Assembly: GCA_029225065.1 (NCBI GenBank) | Contig: JAQXVT010000064.1 | Location: 1 to 45,104, forward strand | Source of the DNA: Lachnospiraceae bacterium | GTDB taxonomy: Bacteria; Bacillota; Clostridia; Lachnospirales; Lachnospiraceae | Direction of reading: 5' to 3' | Length of the DNA: 45,104 nt | In this document: positions 31,674-41,153 of the stretch, piece after piece | Layout of the letters: each line of letters begins with the position of its first letter | How positions within the stretch are numbered: the stretch's first letter is position 1 | Program-made: the position numbers and the translations under genes | Notes under the pieces: generated by a model | Told to the model about the DNA's origin: nothing | Seen by the model: only the letters and a program-made list of their open reading frames with translations | The model's database searches: none

Positions 31674-34073
31674 TTATTTGAACGTCACGATCGTCACGCC
31701 GGCATCGCCTTCGCCGTATTCGCCGAGACGGTACGTATCCACGTGTTTCTGGCGGCGCAGGAACTGGTGAACCGCCTTGCGCAGCGCGCCCGTTCCCTTT
31801 CCATGCACAATGCGCACCGGGGAGAGATGGGCAAGGTAAGCGTCGTCGAGGTATTTGTCGAGCTCCACGATCGCCTCATCGGTTGTCATGCCGAGCAGGT
31901 TCAGCTCAGAACTGATCGAAGCAGACTTGGACATCTTGATTTTTCCGGAACCGGTACCCTTTGTGGCCGGTGATTTTTTCGATGCGTAAGCCGGAAGATC
32001 ATCGTCGAGCTTTTCAAGATCACGCAGATTGACCTGAGAGCGCAGGATTCCCATCTGGACGAAAAGGTTGCCCTTTGCGTCAGGAAGCGTGCTCACGGTA
32101 CCGCGCAGATTCATACTCAGCACCTTTACGCTGTCGCCGAGGCGCAGATCCTTTGCCTGAAGCGTCTTTTTCGGCTTTTTGTCGGTCTTGATTGCGTTGT
32201 CCTTTTGAAGCGAGGACATCTTTTCACGCAGCTTTGTGCGCTCTTTTTCCATCTCCTTTGCGGAGCCGGAAGCATTTCCAAGCTTGTTGTATTTGCGGAT
32301 GGATTCGTCGGCGTATTCCTTTGCCTCGCGCAGGATTGCCTGTGCCTCCTCGCGCGCCTTGCGCAGAATCTCGTCGCGGCTCGATTCAAGGCGATCTTCC
32401 TTGCGGGAGAGACGCTTTTTCAGCTCCTCGGCCTCCTCGCGGTAGCGGTTTGTCTCCTCACGCTCACGCTCGATGAGCACGCGGCTCTGTTCCAGATCGG
32501 AAATGACATCCTCAAAGCTTTCATCTTCCTTGGAGAGGTACGTCTTTGCCTCATCGATGACGTAGTCCGGCAGACCGATTTTTTCGGAGATTGCAAACGC
32601 GTTGCTCTTTCCGGGAACGCCGATCAGCAGGCGGTACGTCGGGCGCAGTGTCTCGACGCTGAACTCACAGCAGCCGTTTTCCACACCCGGTGTGGAGAGT
32701 GCGAAGACCTTCAGCTCGCTGTAATGCGTCGTGGCAATCGTGCGGATGTCACGTCGATGCAGGTTTGAGAGAATTGCCATGGCAAGTGCTGCGCCCTCGG
32801 TCGGGTCAGTACCGGCGCCAAGCTCGTCGAAAAGGACGAGAGAGCGCTCGTCGGCCTGCTCCCAGAACGAGACGATGTTCGTCATGTGGGAGGAGAACGT
32901 ACTCAGGCTCTGCTCGATGCTCTGCTCATCGCCGATGTCCGCGTAGACCTCATCGAAGACGGAGAGCTCGGAATGGTCGGATGCCGGAATGTGCAGTCCG
33001 CTCTGGCCAAGCAGAGTAAATAATCCGACGGTTTTCAGGGAAACCGTCTTACCGCCTGTATTCGGACCGGAGATGACGAGCATCGTAAAATCCTCGCCGA
33101 TGCGGATGTCGACCGGAACGACCTTTTTCGGATCGATCAGGGGATGTCGTCCCTTTTTGATGCGGATGCGTCCCTCCTCATTGAAATCCGGTTCGGAGCC
33201 GCGGTAGAACAAAGAGAGCTGCGCACGCGCAAAGATAAAATCAAGCTCGGTCAGGAGCAGAATGTTGTCGTTTAAGGCATCCGTTTCCGCGGCGACCAGA
33301 GAGCTAAGGTTTGCAAGGACGATCTCAATTTCCTTTTCCTCTTTAATCTCAAGCTCACGCAGATCGTTGTTGAGCTTGACAACGGACATTGGCTCGATGA
33401 AAAGTGTCGAACCGGTCGAGGACTGGTCATGGATCATGCCCGGTACCTGTCCGCGGTATTCTGCCTTGACCGGCAGACAGAAGCGGCCGTTTCTCTGTGT
33501 GACAACGGCATCCTGAAGATACGTCCTGGCGGAACCGTTGACAAGCGAGTTCAGCTGCACACGGATGCGGTCATTCGTCTGATGAATCTGGCGGCGCACC
33601 TGGCGCAGTCCCGGGCTGGCATCGTCGGCAATTTCATCCTCGGAGAGAATGCAGCGCGAGATCTCGGCGGAGAGCGGGGAGAGCGGCTGCAGGCCGGCAA
33701 ACATCGATTCCAGAGAATCCTCCGGTGCATTTTCAGCTTCGTTCCTTGCACTTCTGGACCAGGATTTGACGCGCAGCGTCGTCTCAAGCAGGCGGCAGAC
33801 GCGCAGCAGCTCCTCGATATTTAAGGAGCTGCCGATCTCGAGGCGGCGCAGGGAGCCGCGGATGTCCGTCAGGCCGGAAAACGAGATGTTTCCTTTTCGA
33901 AGCAGGCGGCTGACCGCATCACTCGTCTCTGTTTGCATCCGGCGGATCGTGCCAAGATCCGAGGACGGCGTGAGATCGCGGCAGAGCTGCTTGCCAGGCT
34001 GGGAAGCGGCGTAGTCGGTGAGTTTCTGTATGATTTTCGGGTATTCAAGTACCTTTAATGCTTTTTCGTTCAT
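31674..34073 (-). CDS. mutS2: Endonuclease MutS2
   Basis: The 799-residue protein has the MutS core ATPase without the mismatch-recognition domain. Walker A is GPNTGGKT (about 335-342), and DELGAGTDPTEG is the Walker B/D-loop block. A long charged coiled coil (about 515-640) leads to a KOW-like stretch and a C-terminal Smr nuclease domain (about 722-799, with LNLLGMTTDEA and VHGKGTGALR). MutS2 acts on branched DNA or on collided ribosomes, depending on the species studied. GAGGT precedes the ATG. Confidence 0.97.
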   Translation of the reverse strand: MNEKALKVLEYPKIIQKLTDYAASQPGKQLCRDLTPSSDLGTIRRMQTETSDAVSRLLRKGNISFSGLTDIRGSLRRLEIGSSLNIEELLRVCRLLETTLRVKSWSRSARNEAENAPEDSLESMFAGLQPLSPLSAEISRCILSEDEIADDASPGLRQVRRQIHQTNDRIRVQLNSLVNGSARTYLQDAVVTQRNGRFCLPVKAEYRGQVPGMIHDQSSTGSTLFIEPMSVVKLNNDLRELEIKEEKEIEIVLANLSSLVAAETDALNDNILLLTELDFIFARAQLSLFYRGSEPDFNEEGRIRIKKGRHPLIDPKKVVPVDIRIGEDFTMLVISGPNTGGKTVSLKTVGLFTLLGQSGLHIPASDHSELSVFDEVYADIGDEQSIEQSLSTFSSHMTNIVSFWEQADERSLVLFDELGAGTDPTEGAALAMAILSNLHRRDIRTIATTHYSELKVFALSTPGVENGCCEFSVETLRPTYRLLIGVPGKSNAFAISEKIGLPDYVIDEAKTYLSKEDESFEDVISDLEQSRVLIEREREETNRYREEAEELKKRLSRKEDRLESSRDEILRKAREEAQAILREAKEYADESIRKYNKLGNASGSAKEMEKERTKLREKMSSLQKDNAIKTDKKPKKTLQAKDLRLGDSVKVLSMNLRGTVSTLPDAKGNLFVQMGILRSQVNLRDLEKLDDDLPAYASKKSPATKGTGSGKIKMSKSASISSELNLLGMTTDEAIVELDKYLDDAYLAHLSPVRIVHGKGTGALRKAVHQFLRRQKHVDTYRLGEYGEGDAGVTIVTFK

Positions 34074-34470
34074 GTGTTACCTCATTTTCTTAGAATCAGT
34101 CATTTTATAACCAGGTGCCGCAGCCGATCAGTTATGGGACAGAAGGAAAGCGAATGTTCTGCGTTTCCTCCTGCATGGCGGCTGTCTGGATAAAATTTGC
34201 GATACCCGTACATTGTACCGCAAAAAAGGGGATTTGAAAACAGGGTATTGAGATTTACGAGTAAATCCAGTATACTTGAAATATCTTACACCCTGCAAAA
34301 AGAAAAAGGATGCTGCGGTGTTTAGAGCGTGTTTGAACGCAGATCGCGAAGCGGATTACGAATGTCCGTTTTACATCAATTCGGCTAGAGGAAGAAGTTT
34401 CGCTTTAAGAAAAATGACAGATTGATGCAGGGAAACAGCGGAAGAAAACAGGAAGATCAGAAGGGAAAAC
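34074..34470. promoter_or_regulatory. Divergent promoter region between mutS2 and the SNF2 gene
   Basis: A clear plus-strand promoter is TTGAGA (34248-34253), 17 nt, TATACT (34271-34276), giving the SNF2 gene a leader of about 190 nt. That leader contains copy C of the intergenic hairpin repeat (34341-34373, CGGA/TCCG then TTTTAC). A weaker minus-strand promoter for mutS2 may use the TACAAT read on the minus strand near 34216. Confidence 0.6.
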
Positions 34471-37400
34471 ATGTATAACGAAGAAGATATCAGACATCTG
34501 TGCAGTCAGGACATTACGTACCTGCGGGCGCAGAAGGTGCTGGCAGAGGGAAAGGTTTCCAAAATCCGGACCGAGGAGAGCGAGGACGGAGAGGAAGCCT
34601 TTTATATCGAATCAAATGTAGAGGGAAGCCGTGGAGAGAATTATTACGTCTGGCTTCGCTTCAACCGGGAAGAGGATGATATCGAGGATTATGAGTGTGA
34701 GTGCGAGGCATACCGCAATTATGAGGGGATGTGCAAACACTGCGGCGCGGTGGCGCTGAAATATCTGCGGCAGCTGCGCGCGCAGGAGCGAATGGACGGC
34801 TACCGGAAGAGCGTACGCCAGACAGCGCGGGTGCACTCAGACCCGCAGGTGCTGGAACTGGTGCGGGAGTACGACATGCGCCGCCGCCAGAGCGCGCAGG
34901 AGGCGAGCGGAAATATTGAGCTGGAACCGACCCTGCATGAAAACGGCTGGAACTATTATTATGGAAGAAAGAGCTATACACTGACGTTTACGATTGGTCC
35001 GCAGGACGGAAAAAAGTACGTGCTTAAAAATATGGATGCGTTCTGCGATGCTGTAAGAGGGGAAAAGGAGTTTGCTTACGGAAAAAAGCTGGCGTTTGTG
35101 CACTGCAAAAGCATTTTCACTGCGCGTGGCTGGGAGTATGTGAAGCTGATTCGTACTGCTGTGGAGATGAGTGCACAGCGTGACGGAGGGTTTGCGAAGG
35201 AATTGCTGCTCAACACGGTGACGATGGAGCATTTTCTGAATCTGAATCTTGGACGGGAAGTGGACTATTCGGCTTCCGGATACCGCTACAATACTTTAAA
35301 GATTCAGGATCAGAATCCTCCGGTAAAAATTACGCTGAGAGAGTTGGAAAATGTATTTCGGCTGGAAATTCCGCCGCTTACTGTCTGGAAAGGAAACGAG
35401 CATCTGTTTGTGCGGGTGGGGCAGGATGTCTATCGCTGCAGCGATACCTACCGGACCAGAATGGAAAAACTGCTTGAGTATGCAAATCCAGACAGGGAGG
35501 TAGCGCTTCGCGTTGCGAAAAATGATATGATGTCGTTTTGCAGTGCGGTCCTTCCGGAGTTGGAGGAGCTTGGGATACTTGATAAAGGAAAGCTTTCACT
35601 GGAAGAGTATCAGCCACCGAAAGCGGAGATCGCCTATTTTCTTGATGAAGAGGATGGGAAAATGACGGCGAGAGCACAGTGCAGCTATGGAGAAACGAAG
35701 ATCGAACTCACCGACCGGAAGGTATTTGAGCGTGGTGGCGCGTTTCGTGACCGGATGCGGGAGCGGCGGGCACTTCAGATGCTGCGGGGGTATTATCCGT
35801 ATGAAGATGAGGCTCTGCACCAGTTGTTTTTTGATACGGCAGACGATGCGCGGATGTATCAGCTGATGGATATGGGACTTGCCCAGCTGGAAACAGAAGG
35901 AAAGGTGTACGCGACGGACCGTGTAAAGGCGCACAGGATCGTGCGCGCGCCGAAAGCACAGGTGGGTGTCAGCATAAAAAGTGACCTGCTGGCACTCGAC
36001 ATTTCCTCAGAAGCATTTACCGGTGAAGAACTCTCGGAGATTCTGGGGGCGTATCAGAAAAAGAAGACGTATTACCGGCTGAAAAGCGGAGAACTGCTGA
36101 ATCTGAAGGATTCCTCGGCAGCGGCCCTTGCCGAGCTGTTTGCCGGATTGGATCTTTCTGAAAAAAAACTGCTTGAAGGGACCATTGAGGTACCCTTATA
36201 CAGTGCGTACTATGTGGACAGTGTGCTGAAAAGTCAGAATGGGCAGCTGCAGACCGATCGCAGCGAATCGTACCGTGCGATGGTGCGTGAGATGAAAAAT
36301 GTGGAGGACAGTGATTACCGGATTCCGCCGCAGCTGGCACAGATTCTGCGTGAGTATCAAAAGACGGGATACCGCTGGCTGCGGACGCTTGCACATCTGC
36401 GCTTTGGTGGTATTTTGGCAGATGATATGGGACTGGGAAAGACGCTGCAGACGATAGCAGCACTTCTGGCGAGGCGACAGGAGGGAGAGAGCGTACTTCC
36501 GGATCTGATTATCTGTCCGACCTCGCTCCTCTACAACTGGAAAAAAGAATTTGAGCGTTTTGCACCGGAGCTTTCGGTCTGCCTCGTGACGGGAACAGCC
36601 GCACAGCGGGAGGCAATTTTAAATCAGCAAAAAGAAAGCAAAGCTGCGCAGGTCCTTATCACCTCCTACGATATGATGAAGCGTGATCTGAAGTGCTACC
36701 GGGAGCTTTATTTTTCGACTGAAGTGATCGATGAGGCGCAGAACATCAAAAACCATGGAACTGCAGCGGCGAAAGCGGTGAAAAAAATTCATGCAGAGGT
36801 GCGGTTTGCCCTGACCGGTACGCCGATTGAGAACCGCCTTGGCGAGCTGTGGAGCATTTTCGATTATCTGATGCCCGGCTATTTGGGAAGCTATGAGAAG
36901 TTTCGGAAAAACTATGAAAAGCCGATCATGCAGGAGGGCGACGAGACGGTGACACAGCGCCTGAAACGGAAGGTGACGCCGTTTATCCTGCGCCGCCTCA
37001 AGCAGGATGTCTTAAAAGAGCTTCCGGAAAAGCTGGAGCAGGTCGTTTACGCGCGGATGGAAGGGGAGCAGGAGCAGCTCTATCGGGCGCATGTGCAGCA
37101 GATGAGAGAGAGTCTGGAAGCACAGAGCGATGATGAGGTACGCAAAGGAAAGATTCAGATTCTTGCGCAGCTGACGAGGCTGCGGCAGATTTGCTGCAAT
37201 CCATCACTTTTGTATGAGGATTATAAAGACGGATCCTGCAAACTTGACACGTGTATGGAGCTTGTGCGCGAGGCGGTCGACGGAAAACACAAAGTGCTTA
37301 TTTTTTCTCAGTTTACAAGTTTGTTTCCGGTGCTGAAGCAGAGCTTAGACGCATATGGAATTGCAAGCTATGAGCTGACCGGCAGTACGCCGAAGGAGGA

Positions 37401-37749
37401 GCGCCAGCGTCTGACCGAAGCGTTTAACAGAGATGATGTTCCGGTCTTCCTGATCTCCTTAAAGGCGGGCGGCACCGGACTAAATCTGACTGCGGCAAGC
37501 GTTGTGATTCATTTTGATCCGTGGTGGAATGTTGCCGCGCAGAACCAGGCGACGGACCGCGCGCACCGTATCGGACAGAAGAACCAGGTAGTTGTTTTCC
37601 GACTCATCGCGCAGGACACGATCGAAGAAAAAATTTTGCATCTCCAGGAAAAAAAGCAGGAAATGGCAAGTCAGATCTTAAGCGGAGAGGGCATTTCCGC
37701 AGCGTCGATGACACGGGAGGAGCTGCTGGAGATTCTGGCAGAGAAGTAA
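34471..37749 (+). CDS. SWIM zinc-finger SNF2-family helicase
   Basis: The 1092-residue protein starts with a SWIM zinc finger (CxC then CxH, ECECEAY...CKHCG, about residues 75-92). A long SNF2-associated region follows to about 620. The motor then shows DDMGLGKT (about 650-657), SYDMMKRD, DEAQ (about 753-756), LTGTPIENRL, and in the second lobe SLKAGGTGLNLT and DRAHRIGQ. These proteins translocate on double-stranded DNA and remodel protein-DNA complexes; their exact role in Clostridia is unknown. AGAAGGGAAAAC precedes the ATG. No methylase or defence gene is next to it, so there is no reason to call it a defence component. Confidence 0.93.
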   Translation: MYNEEDIRHLCSQDITYLRAQKVLAEGKVSKIRTEESEDGEEAFYIESNVEGSRGENYYVWLRFNREEDDIEDYECECEAYRNYEGMCKHCGAVALKYLRQLRAQERMDGYRKSVRQTARVHSDPQVLELVREYDMRRRQSAQEASGNIELEPTLHENGWNYYYGRKSYTLTFTIGPQDGKKYVLKNMDAFCDAVRGEKEFAYGKKLAFVHCKSIFTARGWEYVKLIRTAVEMSAQRDGGFAKELLLNTVTMEHFLNLNLGREVDYSASGYRYNTLKIQDQNPPVKITLRELENVFRLEIPPLTVWKGNEHLFVRVGQDVYRCSDTYRTRMEKLLEYANPDREVALRVAKNDMMSFCSAVLPELEELGILDKGKLSLEEYQPPKAEIAYFLDEEDGKMTARAQCSYGETKIELTDRKVFERGGAFRDRMRERRALQMLRGYYPYEDEALHQLFFDTADDARMYQLMDMGLAQLETEGKVYATDRVKAHRIVRAPKAQVGVSIKSDLLALDISSEAFTGEELSEILGAYQKKKTYYRLKSGELLNLKDSSAAALAELFAGLDLSEKKLLEGTIEVPLYSAYYVDSVLKSQNGQLQTDRSESYRAMVREMKNVEDSDYRIPPQLAQILREYQKTGYRWLRTLAHLRFGGILADDMGLGKTLQTIAALLARRQEGESVLPDLIICPTSLLYNWKKEFERFAPELSVCLVTGTAAQREAILNQQKESKAAQVLITSYDMMKRDLKCYRELYFSTEVIDEAQNIKNHGTAAAKAVKKIHAEVRFALTGTPIENRLGELWSIFDYLMPGYLGSYEKFRKNYEKPIMQEGDETVTQRLKRKVTPFILRRLKQDVLKELPEKLEQVVYARMEGEQEQLYRAHVQQMRESLEAQSDDEVRKGKIQILAQLTRLRQICCNPSLLYEDYKDGSCKLDTCMELVREAVDGKHKVLIFSQFTSLFPVLKQSLDAYGIASYELTGSTPKEERQRLTEAFNRDDVPVFLISLKAGGTGLNLTAASVVIHFDPWWNVAAQNQATDRAHRIGQKNQVVVFRLIAQDTIEEKILHLQEKKQEMASQILSGEGISAASMTREELLEILAEK

Positions 37750-38093
37750 AAGAGACGGTGTGTGCAGAAATGAGAGAAGATGTTTATAGAAGAAACCGCG
37801 CATGAGAAAAACACACAGAGGAAGAAAAATGGTATGCGGAGAAAAGTACGCACAGCAGAAATCCTGGTTGCAGATGCCTGGAAAATCTTCTATAATAGCA
37901 CGTGGCTGTGGATATCACAGGGATGAACCCGATTGCGGGAAGAGAAAAATATAACTTTCGGGTATTTGAAAAATAACAGAGCTGCTATATGAAAAGGTGT
38001 ACACTTTAGGAGGCTGATCGCTTTGCTGCCTATTTGCCTGATTAAGTGGTACAATATGGCGGACTAAAACAGTGAAATGAGAGGAAAAAGAAT
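37750..38093 (+). promoter_or_regulatory. Gap with the promoter of the YhaM-like gene
   Basis: TTGCAG (37868-37873), 17 nt, TATAAT (37891-37896) is a strong promoter 200 nt ahead of the gene. A second, extended -10 (TGGTACAAT ending at 38055) lies 38 nt ahead of the ATG. No terminator with a T-run is seen after the SNF2 gene and no further gene is recognised. Confidence 0.65.
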
Positions 38094-39041
38094 ATGAAAT
38101 ATATTGAGACATTCCGTGAGGGAGACAAGATCAGCGAGGTCTACCTCTGCAAATACAGACAGTCGGCGACGGCAAAAAATGGAAAAGCGTATGAAAATGT
38201 CGTGCTTCAGGACAAGACCGGCACGATCGATGCAAAAATCTGGGATCCGAATTCCTCAGGAATCGGAGAATTTGAGGCGCTGGATTACGTCTTTATTACG
38301 GGTGACGTGACAAATTTTCAGGGCACCCTGCAGATGAGCATCAAGCGGGCGCGCAAGGCAGATGAGAGCGAGTACATTCCGGCAGATTATCTTCCGGTCA
38401 GCGACCGTGACCTCGATGAGATGTACGAAGAGCTGATGAAGCTGATGAAACAGGTGGAGAATCCATACCTGCAGAAGCTCATTTCGATGTACTTTATCGA
38501 AAATGAGGCATTTATTGACGCATTCAAGCATCACTCTGCGGCAAAAACCGTGCACCACAGCTTTGTGGGCGGACTTCTCGAGCATACGCTCGGCGTCGTA
38601 AAGCTGTGCAATTATTACACAAAACAGTATCCGTACCTCAAAAAAGACCTGCTTTTGACGGCGGCGCTGTTCCATGATGTCGGAAAACTAAAGGAGATTT
38701 CAAATTTCCCGGAAAACGATTATACGGACGACGGCCAGCTGCTCGGCCATATCGTGATGGGCTGCGAGCTCGTAGGCTTTGGCTGCCGCCATATCAAAGG
38801 TTTTCCAAAGCGTCTGATGAGCGAGCTGCAGCACTGCATTTTGGCACATCATGGTGAGCTGGAGTACGGCTCTCCGAAAAAACCGGCGCTTGCCGAGGCA
38901 CTGGCGCTGAACCTCGCTGACAACACCGACGCAAAGCTGGAGACAATGAAAGAAATCTTCAAGGGAGCAGGAGATTCGAAGGACTGGCTCGGCTACAACA
39001 GGCTGTTTGAGTCGAATCTGAGACGGAGCTCGGATTTGTAG
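38094..39041 (+). CDS. yhaM: YhaM-like 3'-5' exoribonuclease (OB fold and HD domain)
   Basis: The 315-residue protein has an N-terminal OB fold (VVLQDKTGTIDAKIWDP, about 1-90) and an HD phosphohydrolase domain with the metal residues His in HHSFVGGLLEHT (about 151-162), HD in LFHDVGKL (about 192-197), and later histidines in LAHHGE. This is the layout of B. subtilis YhaM, an exonuclease acting on RNA and DNA. The gene stands alone with its own promoters. GAGAGGAAAAAG precedes the ATG. Confidence 0.92.
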   Translation: MKYIETFREGDKISEVYLCKYRQSATAKNGKAYENVVLQDKTGTIDAKIWDPNSSGIGEFEALDYVFITGDVTNFQGTLQMSIKRARKADESEYIPADYLPVSDRDLDEMYEELMKLMKQVENPYLQKLISMYFIENEAFIDAFKHHSAAKTVHHSFVGGLLEHTLGVVKLCNYYTKQYPYLKKDLLLTAALFHDVGKLKEISNFPENDYTDDGQLLGHIVMGCELVGFGCRHIKGFPKRLMSELQHCILAHHGELEYGSPKKPALAEALALNLADNTDAKLETMKEIFKGAGDSKDWLGYNRLFESNLRRSSDL

Positions 39042-39043
39042 AA

Positions 39044-39274
39044 GAAACGGAAATGCAGATAAGCATTTACCCGTTTCAAATGCGGGAGAAATCCTTATGA
39101 TTCTACAAGTAGTGAAAGCGGATGGTGACTGCCCGCTTTACATGGAATTTGTACTTTCGGTAGAAAGTGTGTAATGAAGTTTAGACATATAAATAAGGAA
39201 CAGTTTGCGTCAGTGGAGAGATGGATGCCTTACGAGCCTGGATTTCTTATGCTCTGGCAGGCAGCGAAGCGGAC
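39044..39274. repeat. Gap with hairpin and two copies of the intergenic repeat
   Basis: GAAACGG (39044-39050) pairs with CCGTTTC (39071-39077) with a further AAATGC/GCATTT inside, but no T-run follows. Copy B1 of the repeat lies at 39092-39141 (TCCTTATGATTCTACAAG, then stem GCGG/CCGC and TTTAC). A shorter copy, B2, lies at 39244-39274 (TTCTTATG, GGCAGGCAGCGAAGCGGA). The gap ends at the ribosome site of the methyltransferase gene. Confidence 0.5.
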
Positions 39275-39323
39275 GAGAAATATCAATTATGACGTATAGA
39301 GGAACAGGACAGGAGAAGACAGA

Positions 39324-40679
39324 ATGCAGAAAGACGATCTGATCAGGGTAACAATAGAAGATCTCAGCAGTGACGGCCTTGGCGTGGGCCACAGCGACGG
39401 CATGGCATTTTTCATCAAGGATACGGTGATCGGCGATGAAGTGGAAGCCAAAATAATGAAGATGAAAAAGACGTACGGCTATGCACGAATGACGAAGCTG
39501 CTTGTGCCAAGTCCGGACCGTATCGAAGCGCGCTGCCCGGTAGCCCGCCAGTGCGGCGGCTGTCAGATTCAGTCCATGAGCTATCCGGTGCAGCTGCGCT
39601 TTAAAGAAAATAAGGTACGAAATAACCTGATGCGCATCGGAAAGTTTGAGAATCCGCCAATGGAGCCAATCATTGGCATGGAAGAACCGTTTCGTTACCG
39701 AAACAAAGCGCAGTTCCCGATCGGATATTCTAAAGACGGCCGCAGGATCGCCGGTTTTTATGCCGGCCGTACCCACGCGATTATCGAGTGCGAGGACTGT
39801 TTGCTCGGTGCCGAAGTGAATCAGAAAATTCTGGAGACAGTGCTTTCTCATATGGAGCAGTTTCAGATTGAGCCATACGAGGAGCAGACCGGCAAAGGCC
39901 TGCTGCGCCACGTCATGACGCGTGTCGGACATTCGACCGGAGAGATCATGGTCTGTCTCGTCGTAAACGGTACAAAGCTGCCGCATGAAGATGCACTGAT
40001 TACAGCACTGACCGCGATTCCTGGCATGACAAGCATCACATTAAACACAAACACCGAAAAGACAAACGTGATTATGGGCCGCAAACAGCGCCTTTTGTGG
40101 GGCAGGCCTTATATCGAGGATACGATTGGTGCGGTCCGTTTCCGGATCTCGCCGCTTTCCTTCTTCCAGGTAAACCCGGTCCAGACAGAAAAGCTGTACG
40201 GAAAAGCGTTGGAATACGCCGGCCTGACCGGTGAGGAGCTGGTATGGGACCTCTATTGTGGTATTGGTACGATTTCGCTGTTTCTGGCGCAGAAAGCAAA
40301 AAAGGTCTGGGGAGTGGAAATTATTCCGGCAGCAATCGAGGACGCCAGAAAAAATGCCGACTTGAATGGATTTACCAACGCAGAATTTTTTGTCGGCAAA
40401 GCAGAAGAAGTTCTTCCGGAAAAATATAAAACAGAAGGCATTTGTGCCGATGTAATTGTGGTAGACCCTCCGCGCAAGGGCTGCGAGGAAAGCGTGCTTG
40501 CAACAATGATTCAAATGCACCCAAAGCGCATCGTCTACGTCAGCTGCGACAGCGCAACACTGGCAAGAGATCTGAAGTATCTGTGTGAAAACGGATATAC
40601 ATTACAAAAGTGCTGTCCGGTTGACATGTTTGGGAATAGTGTGCATGTGGAAGCCTGCGTATTATTGTCCAAACATTGA
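39324..40679 (+). CDS. rlmD: 23S rRNA (uracil-5-)-methyltransferase, RlmD/RlmCD type
   Basis: The 451-residue enzyme has an N-terminal TRAM domain (1-60), the iron-sulfur cysteines at about 71, 77 and 80 (CPVARQCGGCQ) with a fourth near 158-161 (ECEDCLLG), the SAM motif DLYCGIG (about 308-314), the VVDPPRKGC block and the catalytic Cys near 409 (VYVSCDSATLARD). It methylates uridine in 23S rRNA; which of U747 and U1939 (E. coli numbers) it modifies cannot be told, and Gram-positive RlmCD does both. CAGGAGAAGAC precedes the ATG. Confidence 0.94.
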   Translation: MQKDDLIRVTIEDLSSDGLGVGHSDGMAFFIKDTVIGDEVEAKIMKMKKTYGYARMTKLLVPSPDRIEARCPVARQCGGCQIQSMSYPVQLRFKENKVRNNLMRIGKFENPPMEPIIGMEEPFRYRNKAQFPIGYSKDGRRIAGFYAGRTHAIIECEDCLLGAEVNQKILETVLSHMEQFQIEPYEEQTGKGLLRHVMTRVGHSTGEIMVCLVVNGTKLPHEDALITALTAIPGMTSITLNTNTEKTNVIMGRKQRLLWGRPYIEDTIGAVRFRISPLSFFQVNPVQTEKLYGKALEYAGLTGEELVWDLYCGIGTISLFLAQKAKKVWGVEIIPAAIEDARKNADLNGFTNAEFFVGKAEEVLPEKYKTEGICADVIVVDPPRKGCEESVLATMIQMHPKRIVYVSCDSATLARDLKYLCENGYTLQKCCPVDMFGNSVHVEACVLLSKH

Positions 40680-40705
40680 TTTTGAGGACATCCTGTAAGA
40701 TAAGC

Positions 40706-40725
40706 TGTGTTCAGGGAGCATAAAA
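40706..40725. repeat. 20-bp direct repeat, left copy (island boundary)
   Basis: TGTGTTCAGGGAGCATAAAA is repeated exactly at 44836-44855, and a diverged copy begins at 41875. It lies 27 nt after the end of rlmD, where base composition and gene content change. Confidence 0.8.
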
Positions 40726-40734
40726 TTTATTTGT

Positions 40735-40908
40735 GGACATGTCCATGATGAACTTATCATTGAGTGCGGTAAAGACGTTGCTCTTGAAGTTATCTGTGAG
40801 CAGTTGGGAAGAACCCCATCTTGGGCAGCGGGACTGGTCATGCGAGCCGATGGATATGAGACAGAATTTTATAAAAAGTTTATATGTAAAAGGCACCCAC
40901 AAAAGTGA
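40735..40908 (+). pseudogene. C-terminal fragment of a phage-type DNA polymerase I
   Basis: In one frame the sequence reads VHDELIIECGKD and then CEQLGRTPSWAAGLVMRADGYE up to a TGA at 40906. This is the motif C (VHDE with the catalytic acid) and end of family A polymerases from phages and prophages. Only 57 codons remain; the rest of the gene and any phage neighbours are gone. The fragment begins right after the 20-bp repeat, so a deletion or element insertion removed the 5' part. Confidence 0.7.
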
Positions 40909-40917
40909 GTGCCTTCA
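40888..40917 (+). terminator. Hairpin at the end of the polymerase fragment
   Basis: AAGGCAC (40890-40896) pairs with GTGCCTT (40908-40914) around CCACAAAAGTGA; no T-run of note follows. Probably the original terminator-like end of the phage gene. Confidence 0.45.
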
Positions 40918-40919
40918 CT

Positions 40920-40997
40920 GCTCTTACGGCGAAAATACTTCTTAAAAAATTGCCCTTACGGCGTACAATCGATAATTAAAAGCGTGCCCTTACGGCG
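40920..40997. repeat. Three 12-nt direct repeats spaced 32-34 nt
   Basis: GCYCTTACGGCG occurs at 40920-40931, 40952-40963 and 40986-40997; the last two are identical and both continue GTA. Each unit can form a small GCC/GGC hairpin. The intervening 20-22 nt are AT-rich and unrelated. Confidence 0.7.
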
Positions 40998-41153
40998 TAT
41001 ATCGCTTTCTTACACTTTTATAATAAAGTATATGCGCCCAAAAGTCAATTGGTTTCCTCTGACTTTTCATTTTTTTCAGCAGCAACTTTATTATCTGTGG
41101 ATTTTAGCAATCCATTCTTTTGAAAAGAAATTTTTAATCATGGTTTTACGTAT

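Noticed and set aside
34471-37749. SNF2 helicase as part of a phage-defence system
   Set aside because: No nuclease, methylase or other defence gene lies next to it; the SWIM/SNF2 layout is common as a stand-alone chromosomal gene.
40920-40997. Possible CRISPR array
   Set aside because: Units are only 12 nt, there are only three, spacers are 20-22 nt, and no cas gene is present.
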